DNA of 11,441 nucleotides from Pseudomonadota bacterium (GTDB taxonomy: Bacteria > Pseudomonadota > Gammaproteobacteria > Acidiferrobacterales > Acidiferrobacteraceae): the NCBI GenBank assembly GCA_021797365.1, contig JAJZZU010000053.1:1-11441 (forward strand). The letters run 5' to 3'. The notes beneath the pieces were generated by a model, which saw only the letters and a list, made by a program, of their open reading frames with translations, had not been told where the DNA came from and made no database searches. Position numbers and translations under genes: made by a program. This document shows, piece by piece, positions 6,055-11,441 of the stretch; the stretch's first letter is position 1; every line of letters starts with the position of its first letter.

Positions 6055-6520
6055 TGAGAATTGCTGCCCCACACGCGCCCGTCAGGGCGATGGGCCAGGG
6101 AGTCAAGTGCCACGAGGGCCGCACCGGAGAGCGGTATCCGGCGAGGCGTCCCGGTCTTGGTGTGCGGGATCAAGAGGACCCGTGCCTGACGGTCCAGGTG
6201 CTCCCATCGGATGGTCGCGATCTCGCCCCCGTGTGTGGGCGGCCGCCAGGAGGCGGGTGTGTTCGTCGCCGACCAGCCGCCGATCCCGGGCGTTCGGCTG
6301 GCGAGGCTTGCGGACGAACTCTGTAGGGTTCGCAAGTGATTCCATGCCCCATTCTCGGCGGGCGATCATAAAAAGGTGGGAGAGGGTCGCGATGTAGGCA
6401 AATACCGTTCGGGGGCCAACCCCCTCGGCTTCCTTGAGCTTGACTGCAGCAGTCACGTCCTGTCCCCGGATGTTCGCCATCGGGCGGCAGGCCAGGGTCA
6501 GCGGCTGGCCAAGAAAACCT
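6055..6520 (-). pseudogene. Second tyrosine integrase, heavily truncated
   Basis: The minus strand encodes pieces of an integrase closely related to the one at 511-1535. One frame gives RPMANIRGQDVTAAVK, then YIATLSHLF and EWGMESLANPTEFVRKP up to RLLAAAHT. A second frame picks up at GEIATIRWEHLDRQARVLLIPHTKTGTPRRIPLSGAAL and ends at DGRVWG. Compared with the first copy, the join near 6235-6245 has lost about 27 residues, including the box-I arginine, and shifted frame. The N-terminal arm/core domains and the HDLRH-to-Tyr half are absent. Its left end stops where the insertion sequence appears to end. It is a dead remnant of a second, related element. Confidence 0.82.
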
Positions 6521-6588
6521 GCGCTCGCGCGGTGATCGCGCAGCAGGGGGTCGTAGACCTTGGTGAGGCCCGGACCCGCGCAAAACTC

Positions 6589-6870
6589 ATGGAGTATTTC
6601 AAGAAGCATGCGAGATTCGGGATCAGCAAAGACCAGTGCGATACCCTGGTCGCGGAACTCAAGGTCCAGGCCCTCCAGAGCGGCGTGACGCTCCACGAGG
6701 CCGCGCTCCAGTCGTGTACCACCAACACTCGACTCCTAGTCGCCGGACATGAACCCCGGGCGATCGCCCAAGCCGCGCGTGAACTCGGCGGACTGCCCGG
6801 CGTGGTCGCCGTGGCCGATCTGCTCGACCAGATCAAGCGCGCCCCGGGCGCCCAGCGCGCCGGCCCCTAA
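6589..6870 (+). CDS. Unrecognised 93-aa protein, possibly a gene remnant
   Basis: It reads from ATG 6589 to TAA 6868-6870. The frame is open further upstream (to 6376), but there it runs antisense to the integrase remnant. No good ribosome binding site precedes the ATG; the nearest purine run is about 20 bases away. The first half is mixed helical (KKHARFGISKDQCDTLVAEL); the second half is Ala/Leu/Gly-rich (RAIAQAARELGGLPGVVAVA) and could form amphipathic helices. The residues just upstream (EARTRAK) read as natural protein, so this may be the C-terminal end of a larger gene cut by the event that truncated the integrase. I do not recognise a family. Confidence 0.35.
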   Translation: MEYFKKHARFGISKDQCDTLVAELKVQALQSGVTLHEAALQSCTTNTRLLVAGHEPRAIAQAARELGGLPGVVAVADLLDQIKRAPGAQRAGP

Positions 6871-7174
6871 GCCCGGTCTGAATCCCAACCTCGCAAACCC
6901 CTGATCCGGACCCATCGGAGGCATCCCCGCGTCTGGAGGCCGTCGCGGACGCCGAATCGTCGCCCGAACGGGCCAGCGCGGGCCACTTTTCGGCATGAAC
7001 CACCGGAGACTTGGCAAGGGGAGGGGGTTTTGGGGGCCTGGAGAGGTCTGCGCGAAGGGTAAGGGCGAACCACCACGGCCCTGGTAGGTATGGAATATAT
7101 ACCGATGAGGGCCGAGGTGGTCGCGCGGAGCCCAGGATGCGCGGCCCGATGGCGCGATAAGGCTTGGAGATGGC
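6871..7174. other. Non-coding stretch before the toxin-antitoxin pair
   Basis: About 300 bases without a supportable gene. It contains G-rich runs around 7015-7035 and a small inverted repeat GGTAT-N7-ATACC near 7087-7103. The antitoxin transcript should end here, but I see no clear terminator. Confidence 0.5.
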
Positions 7175-7504
7175 TTATGCCGTGAAGACGATTCCCACGC
7201 GTTTGTGGTGCGCGTTGGGGGTGGGTCGCGCGGGTCCAATAATGATTTGCACATCAAGCCCCAGCCGTGCCAGCCCATCCAGCATCTTCGTCTCGCTTAT
7301 GCCGCGGAACTGACCGCGCAGCATCTGCGAGAGCTTGGGCTGAGTGAGGCCAAGAATGGTCGCCGCATGCTGTTGGCTCCATTGCCGTTCCGTGATAATC
7401 TCGCCAATCTTGGCGGCGAGCTGGGCTTTCATCATCATCTCTTCCGCATCCGGGCGACCCAGGTCTTCGTAGACGTTCCCACTGCTCGGTTCGACGGTCT
7501 TCAT
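7175..7504 (-). CDS. XRE/HigA-like antitoxin
   Basis: This 109-aa protein starts at ATG 7504, overlapping the toxin stop as ATGA, with GGAGAG a few bases upstream. Residues about 28-85 form an XRE-type helix-turn-helix: AAKIGEIITERQWSQQHAAT leads into ILGLTQPKLSQMLRGQF, with helix 3 at TQPKLSQML, followed by a dimer/second-helix segment ending LGLDVQIIIGP. The family is the HTH_37/HigA-type antitoxin usually paired with Gp49-like RelE toxins, in which the toxin gene comes first, as here. It should neutralise the toxin and repress the pair's promoter through the operator at 7864-7873. The reading frame is intact. The functional call is strong from both sequence and partner. Confidence 0.88.
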   Translation of the reverse strand: MKTVEPSSGNVYEDLGRPDAEEMMMKAQLAAKIGEIITERQWSQQHAATILGLTQPKLSQMLRGQFRGISETKMLDGLARLGLDVQIIIGPARPTPNAHHKRVGIVFTA

Positions 7505-7851
7505 GAGTTCTCTCCTTTCGCGTGCTGTTCGGCAATGCGCAACCGCTCGTGAATCTTGTCAATGTCGGGCTTGGGCGTGGCGATCCCGTGCGTCGATTTC
7601 TTCTGAAAACAATGCAGCACATAGATAGCCTCGGCGAATCGCACGGTATAGACCGCCCGAAACGAGCCGCCCTCCGACCGCTCCACAATCTCCTGGACAT
7701 CCGCCGATCCGAAGCCTTTGAGCGCTTTGGCCTGTTCGTGCTTCCCTCCAATCTGCGCCAAGTACAGCGCGTACCCAAAGGTGTCCTGCACCTCTTCCGG
7801 CATCGCGCAGAGGTCTTTTTTCGTGCTTGCGATCCAGAACAAAGGCTTCAT
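7501..7851 (-). CDS. RelE/HigB-type toxin, phage-derived Gp49-like family
   Basis: This 116-aa protein starts at ATG 7851. The start is chosen because MKPLFWIASTKKDL is the usual opening of the family and a promoter lies directly upstream; an extension to 7944 would run through that promoter. Diagnostic pieces are KKDLCAMPEEVQDTFGYAL, AKALKGFGSADVQEIVE, SFRAVYTVRF and AIYVLHCFQKKSTHGIATP. These are the strands of the RelE-like fold and the basic FQKKS loop typical of Gp49-like toxins. Members cleave mRNA, often at the ribosome. The antitoxin follows with a four-base overlap. Such pairs stabilise plasmids and integrative elements, which fits the surroundings. The gene appears intact. Confidence 0.88.
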   Translation of the reverse strand: MKPLFWIASTKKDLCAMPEEVQDTFGYALYLAQIGGKHEQAKALKGFGSADVQEIVERSEGGSFRAVYTVRFAEAIYVLHCFQKKSTHGIATPKPDIDKIHERLRIAEQHAKGENS

Positions 7852-7857
7852 GGTCCA

Positions 7858-7886
7858 ATGATACCCATATGGGAATAACGGGGCAA
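7858..7886 (-). promoter_or_regulatory. Toxin-antitoxin promoter with a central palindromic operator
   Basis: On the minus strand, TTGCCC (7886-7881) and TATCAT (7863-7858) are separated by 17 bases. The perfect palindrome CCCATATGGG (7864-7873) lies in the spacer, directly abutting the -10. The toxin ATG is only six bases beyond the -10, so the transcript would have almost no leader. Autorepression by the antitoxin at the palindrome is the likely control. Confidence 0.65.
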
Positions 7887-7989
7887 GGGCATACAATTCC
7901 GTGCCCCGATTTCTGCCCCCGCTGATAACTCCAGAGGTCCCCAATGGCCCCCATGCAGGGGGCCAGTCGGGACGGCTGGTATGGGGGAG

Positions 7990-8261
7990 TCAGTCCGCGT
8001 CGGTCGCGTCTTGTGTCTCCCGGCAGTCTGGGTATTTTTTGCACCCAAACCACGGGCCGTGCTTCCCGGTTTTGAAAAACCGCATGTGCCCATGCGCGGG
8101 ATCGGCGGGGCACACGGGCGCGGGCTTTCCGTCCGGTCCAAGGTCCACGGTCCCCTTACACGTCGGGTACTCGTTGCATGATAAGAACGCGCCGTTTTGC
8201 CCGTGACCTCGCGCATGGGGCCATGGCATAGTGGACAAGGGATGGTCGAAATGTCAGTCAT
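7990..8261 (-). pseudogene. Small topoisomerase-type zinc-ribbon protein with a one-base frameshift
   Basis: The start is ATG 8261, with a perfect AGGAGG seven bases upstream. The first frame reads MTDISTIPCPLCHGPMREVT and then breaks. The continuation (NGAFLSCNEYPTCKGTVDLG through FFKTGKHGPWFGCKKYPDC) lies in the next frame and ends at 7990. Adding one A to the AAAA run at about 8194-8198 joins them into about 90 residues. The repaired protein has two zinc-ribbon units like those at the C-terminus of DNA topoisomerase I: CPLC...CNEYPTC, and a second with one cysteine pair replaced (CPADPAH...CKKYPDC). Such stand-alone proteins occur on plasmids and integrative elements; their role is unclear. 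The frameshift in a homopolymer could be a sequencing error. Confidence 0.7.
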
Positions 8262-8318
8262 GGTCTATCCTCCTGGGCCGGCCCATCCGGCCCTCGTCTG
8301 TAGCTATCGGTGGGGAAA

Positions 8319-8534
8319 TCAGCGTGGCTGGGGCCGACTAGAAAAACACATCCCCCACGGGCACTGCACGTGGTACACGTGCGGCGAGGTGAAAACGACC
8401 TCATGCCCACACCATTCCGCATGGGGCGACGCGATGATTTTATGCGCAAACACGCCGGCCCCCACTGCGATGGCGGCACCCAGGAGCATCATGACCAGCA
8501 AGGAGGCCGCGACCACCCCATACCCGCGCCCCAA
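8319..8534 (-). CDS. Small predicted membrane or exported protein
   Basis: The frame opens after a TAG at 8540-8538 and can start at TTG 8534 or at a GTG six codons later; neither has a strong ribosome binding site. Residues about 7-30 (VVAASLLVMMLLGAAIAVGA) make one hydrophobic segment, either a membrane anchor or an uncleaved signal. The rest is short and Cys/His-containing (EWCGHEVVF...VYHVQCPWGMCF) and might bind metal or form disulfides outside the membrane. The gene lies 57 bases upstream of the zinc-ribbon gene on the same strand and may share its transcript. I recognise no family. The membrane segment and co-orientation support a real gene, but a chance frame cannot be excluded. Confidence 0.45.
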   Translation of the reverse strand: MGRGYGVVAASLLVMMLLGAAIAVGAGVFAHKIIASPHAEWCGHEVVFTSPHVYHVQCPWGMCFSSRPQPR

Positions 8535-8584
8535 CCGCTAGCCTGGATTTCCACGGCGCGGAATTGACCTAACATGGGTCGCGA

Positions 8585-8674
8585 TTATTCGACAAGGCGC
8601 AGGGTCCGCCCGTTCCACCACGGGATAGGGACAGGTGTGTTGAAGAGGCCGGAGGCGAGCACGATAGACATCAT
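8585..8674 (-). pseudogene. Possible C-terminal gene fragment beside the IS110 element
   Basis: The minus strand reads 29 residues (MMSIVLASGLFNTPVPIPWW...RTLRLVE) to a stop at 8587-8585, ending 50 bases before the small membrane-protein gene. It resembles a protein tail more than random sequence, and its upstream part would have been replaced by the IS110 element, whose left inverted repeat overlaps its first codons. The evidence is weak. Confidence 0.2.
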
Positions 8675-8685
8675 GTATTGACCTG
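8673..8685 (+). repeat. Left 13-bp inverted repeat of the IS110-like element
   Basis: ATGTATTGACCTG is the exact reverse complement of 10189-10201. Identity stops at both edges, so the shared block is 13 bases. Confidence 0.75.
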
Positions 8686-8765
8686 CCCGACCTCAAGCGA
8701 CGTGGATTAAGCTTACGGTCGGGTAAACCACCATCAACTCAGAGCCACAATTGAGGGGGCAGGTC

Positions 8766-9878
8766 ATGACGAAGTGAAGCCAAGTACATAGGGCTAGATA
8801 CACACAAGGACACGATTGCCGTTGCCATTGCCGAAGCGGGCCAAAGTAAGCCTCGTTATTACGGGGAGATCGCGAATACGCCCGAGGCAATCGTGAAGCT
8901 CGTCAAGAAACTCGGTCCCGGCGGGGAGGTGTTGTCGTTCTGTTACGAGGCTGGTCCCTGCGGCTATGGGATCCACCGGCAGCTGACCCATCTGGGCCAT
9001 GATTGCGCTGTCGTCGCCCCCTCGCTCATCCCGCGCAAGGCCGGAGATCGGGTGAAGACCGACCGCCGGGATAGCGAGTCGCTCGCTCGCCTCCATCGCG
9101 CAGGCGAGCTCACCGCAGTGTGGGTCCCAGGACCCGAGCAAGAGGCGGTGCGGGACCTCACCCGCGCCCGGGAGGATACCAAGGCCCTGGAGCGTCAGGC
9201 CAAACAGCGTCTCAGTGCCTTATCTCTCGCCATGGCCGTCTCTATGCCTCAGGTAAGACCAAGTGGACAAAAGCCCATACCCAGTGGCTCATGACCCTCA
9301 CGTTCGAGGCCCCGTCCCAGCAGATCGTCTTCCAGGAATACGTGGACATCGTGGCCCATCTCACCGGTCGGGTGGCGGCCCTGGAACAGGAGATGGTGCG
9401 GGTCTTGGACCATTTCTCGCTCGCCCCCGTGGTGCATGCGCTCATGGCGCTGCGCGGGGTGCAGCTCGTCACCGCGCTCACCGTAGTGGCCGAGATCGGC
9501 GATCTCACGCGTTTTACCTCGCCCCGGCAGCTCATGAGCTATCTGGGGCTCGTGCCCTCCGAATCCTCGAGCGGTGCCACTACCCGCCGCGGGGGCATCA
9601 CCAAGACCGGCAACGGCCACGTCCGGCGGGTGCTCACCGAGGCCGCCTGGTGCTACCGCTTCCCGGCCCGCAAGACGGCGCATCTGCAACGACGGGCCAA
9701 GACCACCAGCGATCCCGTGCAAGCGATCGCCTGGAAGGCCCAGAAGCGGCTCTGCGGCCGCTATCAGCACCTGATCCGGGCCGGCAAGATCAAGGTGCAG
9801 GTGTGCACCGCGATTGCCCGTGAACTCACAGGCTTCCTGTGGGCCGTGGCCTGCGCGGTCCAGGCCGAGGCCCGGTAA
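8766..9878 (+). pseudogene. IS110-family DEDD transposase with two compensating frameshifts
   Basis: The natural start is ATG 8766, reading M-T-(N)-E-A-K-Y-I-G-L-D once one extra G near 8774 is ignored; as written, the frame hits TGA after three codons. The main N-terminal frame then runs to about 9225, where one base is missing and the C-terminal frame takes over (RHGRLYASGKTKW onward) to TAA 9878. The shifts cancel, giving about 370 residues. The RuvC-like N-terminal domain has D11 (GLDTHKD), E61 (CYEAGPCGYG), D99 and D102 (KTDRRDSE). The C-terminal Tnp_20 domain has the helix-hairpin segment ALRGVQLVTALTVVAEIGDL and the serine region SESSSGATTRRGGITKTGN. All catalytic residues remain, so decay is recent. 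IS110 enzymes recombine DNA guided by an element-encoded RNA. Confidence 0.88.
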
Positions 9879-9949
9879 CAAACGAATGGCATGACGCTTC
9901 GATTGACACGGAAATCCTACGCGCGTCATCATAACCAGGAAAAGTGAGT

Positions 9950-10135
9950 CTTTGGATCAAGGCATGAGAGGCCGGTGGGAGAATCCTCGACCTCCCTATG
10001 AGGCACCGGTTCCATCCGGTGACCCTCGATGTTAGAGCGAGGCAGCTCCACGACGAAGCGAAGTCAGGCGGTATCCAACCCGCGTATATCAGAGTGATCG
10101 ACCGTCGTTAACAGCCGCTCGTGCCTTGACTCAAA
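9950..10135 (+). ncRNA. Candidate bridge/seek RNA of the IS110-like element
   Basis: Downstream of the transposase lie about 300 non-coding bases rich in pairing. CACCGG (10004-10009) pairs with CCGGTG (10016-10021) and CCTCG (10024-10028) with CGAGG (10038-10042). A longer-range ACGAC (10050-10054) pairs with GTCGT (10104-10108) and encloses a GCGG/CCGC pair. Blocks such as GCAGCTCCACGACG and TATCAGAGTGATCGACCGTC look like the conserved 3' tails I associate with this IS110 branch. In the IS1111 group the guide RNA is encoded after the transposase; in IS110 proper it lies before it. The RNA boundaries and the guide loops are not determined. Confidence 0.45.
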
Positions 10136-10188
10136 GGCTTACGGACAAAAGGAGAAAAAGACAAAACAAAACCCATGCCGCTAGTTGA

Positions 10189-10201
10189 CAGGTCAATACA
10201 T
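10189..10201 (-). repeat. Right 13-bp inverted repeat of the IS110-like element
   Basis: CAGGTCAATACAT is the exact inverted partner of 8673-8685. Together with upstream bases it contains TTGACA (10185-10190), an outward-facing -35-like word, but no good -10 follows at the right spacing. Confidence 0.75.
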
Positions 10202-11099
10202 ATCAGGGAGGGGGCGACCATCCCATTACTTCTATACGTTGACCACGGGACCTGCCTTTGTGCCGGGCAAACCAGGAACCAGTGTCCAAAACGGGTTTCA
10301 GATGCTCGCCCAGTATGCGGACACACCCGCGCAAGCGCTCGCCACAGACGGCTTTGGGCGGCCGTGGTCGGTTTTTGTGAGCGACCCACTCACAACCATC
10401 AAAGACGGCGTCACCTTGACCTACCACGTCATAGCCTTTGTCTCAAATAATGGGGGACCAGAAAACCCCGGCGGGCAGGTCTTGAATGCCGCCACAACCT
10501 TTGATCCCGCGACAGGCACCCTGACGTTGGGTGGTCATGATGTCGGAATCACCGTGAATGGAGCGGTCGTCGAGCGGCGGCTTTTGCGTCGCACCCTGCG
10601 CACCTTACGCCTCATGGCCAGTGAGTATGCAACGTACTTTACGACCCAGTATGAGTCTGACACCAATCGGGATATCACCATCGACTATTTCGCCTCGGCG
10701 CCTCCCGGAAGCTCTAACCCCAGCGTTTGGAACAGCACGAGCTCCATCGGAAACTCGGCCAATGGCGATGGTCCCGGGTTTGCTTTCCCCGGTCCTCTGC
10801 CGGCGGGTGGCGTAAGCGCCGGGACGCTCTCAGGTCCATCCATCTGCGATATGCAGCCCGTAACCGCTGACGGGTTCGCCCAGACACTCGGGCTTTCCAC
10901 AACCGACCAGACGTCGGCGTGGGGCTATGAAATCGGCGTGGGGAATGGCCCCAATAGCGGTAGCTCAGGATGCTACGGTGATGACCGAGACCCGCAGTCT
11001 AGCGATGGGGCCCTGCAGTCTCCGCCCTACACAGCGCTCATAGGGGCGTGGGTCCCCGGCGGCGCGTTGGTTACGGTTCCGGTGGTGGGATCGTATTGA
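10202..11099 (+). CDS. Large extracellular or pilin-like protein, 5' end missing
   Basis: The frame is open from a TAG at 10182-10184 to TGA 11097-11099. The first codons lie in the IS110 right end, and no ribosome binding site or export signal is present, so the N-terminus was probably cut off by the insertion. About 300 residues remain. The first third has TDGFGRPWSVFVSDPL and TLTYHVIAFVSN followed by FDPATGTLTLGGHDVG, a beta-rich pattern. A charged helix follows (VVERRLLRRTLRTLRLMASEYATYF), then a Gly/Ser/Asn-rich part with two or three cysteines (SICDMQP, SSGCYGDD), and a hydrophobic end LVTVPVVGSY. The composition suits a surface protein such as a minor type IV pilin or PilV-like adhesin, but I do not firmly recognise the family. 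It converges on the recJ-like gene. Confidence 0.5.
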
Positions 11100-11104
11100 T
11101 GCCT

Positions 11105-11141
11105 CGGGAGACAGGCACCACGCCAGAGCGCTTGTCTCCCG
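11105..11141. terminator. Inverted repeat between convergent genes, probable bidirectional terminator
   Basis: CGGGAGACA (11105-11113) pairs exactly with TGTCTCCCG (11133-11141), and a few further G-U/G-C pairs can extend it inward. It begins five bases after the pilin-like stop and ends nine bases before the recJ-like stop. There is no T-tract, but the position favours termination for both. Confidence 0.6.
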
Positions 11142-11150
11142 ACAAGCAGA

Positions 11151-11441
11151 TTACAGAGTCGCGATACTGTCGAGAGTTATGACGCGCTCGACTACCAGTT
11201 GGACCGACTCGCGGCCCTGGTAGCGATTGATGGCGAGAGTGTAGACGAGCCGAACGGGGCCTGACGTCGGACGCCAGCGTAGGCGCGCCGCACACTGGAA
11301 GGCAATCGCCTCATAGTATCCGCCGCTGGTATCCGTCAGTGTTAGCTTGGCGTGTAAGCCTTCCAACAACAATCGCACGGCGGTTACGGTAAAGTCACCC
11401 ACAAACAAAGGCGCAAGCGTGCGCTGGCCCTCAGTATGCGC
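11151..11441 (-). CDS. recJ: RecJ-type single-strand exonuclease, C-terminal part (runs off the window)
   Basis: The minus strand is open from the window edge to TAA 11153-11151, giving 96 residues of a C-terminus. LAPLFVGDFTVTAVRLLLEG, HAKLTLTD, YYEAIAFQCAARL, VRLVYTLAINRYQGRESVQL and VVERV follow the order of strands in the C-terminal OB-like domain of RecJ, including the family's Tyr-x-Leu-x-x-Asn-x-Tyr/Phe-x-Gly-x-x-Ser-x-Gln pattern. RecJ degrades single-stranded DNA 5' to 3' in recombination and mismatch repair. The DHH catalytic part lies outside the window. The segment before the domain (AHTEGQRTLAPLF) departs from the usual FGxGNPEP, so this may be a divergent copy or paralogue. The tail after the domain (ITLDSIATL) is short. 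Confidence 0.72.
   Translation of the reverse strand, partial: AHTEGQRTLAPLFVGDFTVTAVRLLLEGLHAKLTLTDTSGGYYEAIAFQCAARLRWRPTSGPVRLVYTLAINRYQGRESVQLVVERVITLDSIATL

Larger units (their letters stand above)
4300..6060 (+). mobile_element. Insertion sequence carrying a DDE transposase and a druA scrap (approximate limits)
   Basis: The limits are inferred from where neighbouring genes lose their family likeness: the replication-type protein near 4290-4310 and the second integrase near 6055-6065. At those points sit ATTGTCAAT (left, about 4304-4312) and, on the opposite strand, ATTCTCAAT (right, about 6052-6060). They match at 8 of 9 bases and could be the inverted ends. I could not find a longer repeat or a target duplication, so the borders are uncertain. 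The right end could instead lie close to the transposase stop. Confidence 0.35.
8666..10204 (+). mobile_element. IS110-family insertion sequence with inverted repeats (approximate limits)
   Basis: About 1.54 kb, containing a DEDD transposase pseudogene, a long conserved-looking leader (GGTCGGGTAAACCACCATCA near 8717-8736) and a structured non-coding tail. A perfect 13-bp inverted repeat (8673-8685 and 10189-10201) brackets it. Classical IS110 members lack terminal repeats, but the IS1111 group has subterminal ones a few bases inside the ends, so the limits here are set a few bases outside the repeats. The exact ends need an empty-site comparison. Confidence 0.65.

Noticed and set aside
5321..6124. 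267-codon reading frame on the minus strand
   Set aside because: It lies opposite the transposase and DruA fragment, shows no family likeness, and is what GC-rich antisense frames look like.
6376..6588. N-terminal extension of the plus-strand frame ending at 6870
   Set aside because: Up to about 6520 it is antisense to a recognisable integrase remnant, so only the part from about 6589 is kept, with low confidence.
8766..9878. Programmed frameshifting in the IS110 transposase
   Set aside because: IS110 enzymes are normally made from one uninterrupted frame, and neither break shows a slippery sequence. Decay or sequencing error is simpler.
1..11441. CRISPR array
   Set aside because: No set of regularly spaced repeats of CRISPR size is present. 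The repeats seen are short (6-14 bases) and local.

Overview
The window looks like an accessory region of a GC-rich proteobacterium. The grounds are the codon choice, Shine-Dalgarno-led genes and the gene families present (RecJ, RelE/Gp49-type toxin-antitoxin, phage-type tyrosine integrase, IS110). I cannot name the genus. Ordinary cellular genes appear only at the edges: the start of a rhodanese-like gene (minus strand, 1-105) and the 3' end of a recJ-like gene (minus strand, 11151-11441). Between them lies a mosaic of mobile-element parts, many of them broken.

Left part (about 106-4310): an integrative, plasmid-like module. A tyrosine integrase (minus strand, one frameshift) faces away from an attachment site made of the 3' half of a tRNA-Leu(CAA) gene. 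Short arm-type repeats flank that site on both sides, so it looks like an uncut attP or a tandem junction, not the end of an integrated element. To its right is a 500-base control region with five GTATAG repeats, a good promoter, a leader of about 270 bases and a hairpin covering a ribosome binding site. It leads into a tight three-gene operon: a small excisionase/AlpA-like helix-turn-helix protein, an unrecognised 254-aa protein with an HTH-like segment, and a winged-helix replication-type protein. The last is cut by a single in-frame amber codon, and its C-terminal domain continues in the same frame.

Middle (about 4300-6870): a DDE transposase gene (474 codons as drawn) follows the replication gene. 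It is followed directly, in the same frame, by a C-terminal scrap of a DruA (DUF4338) protein. Next come a second, heavily deleted integrase of the same family and a short unrecognised reading frame. This looks like two related elements stacked and worn down.

Right part (about 6870-11100): a HigB/HigA-like toxin-antitoxin pair (minus strand) with a compact promoter/operator; a small zinc-ribbon gene with a one-base frameshift; a small predicted membrane protein; then an IS110-family element with 13-bp inverted repeats. Its transposase carries two compensating frameshifts, and a structured non-coding tail follows the gene, a candidate bridge/seek RNA. The element abuts a large secreted or pilin-like reading frame that has lost its start. 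A strong inverted repeat separates that frame from the convergent recJ-like gene.

The most useful leads are the apparently intact attP with its arms next to a replication operon, the amber-split replication protein, and the IS110-associated RNA with inverted repeats.
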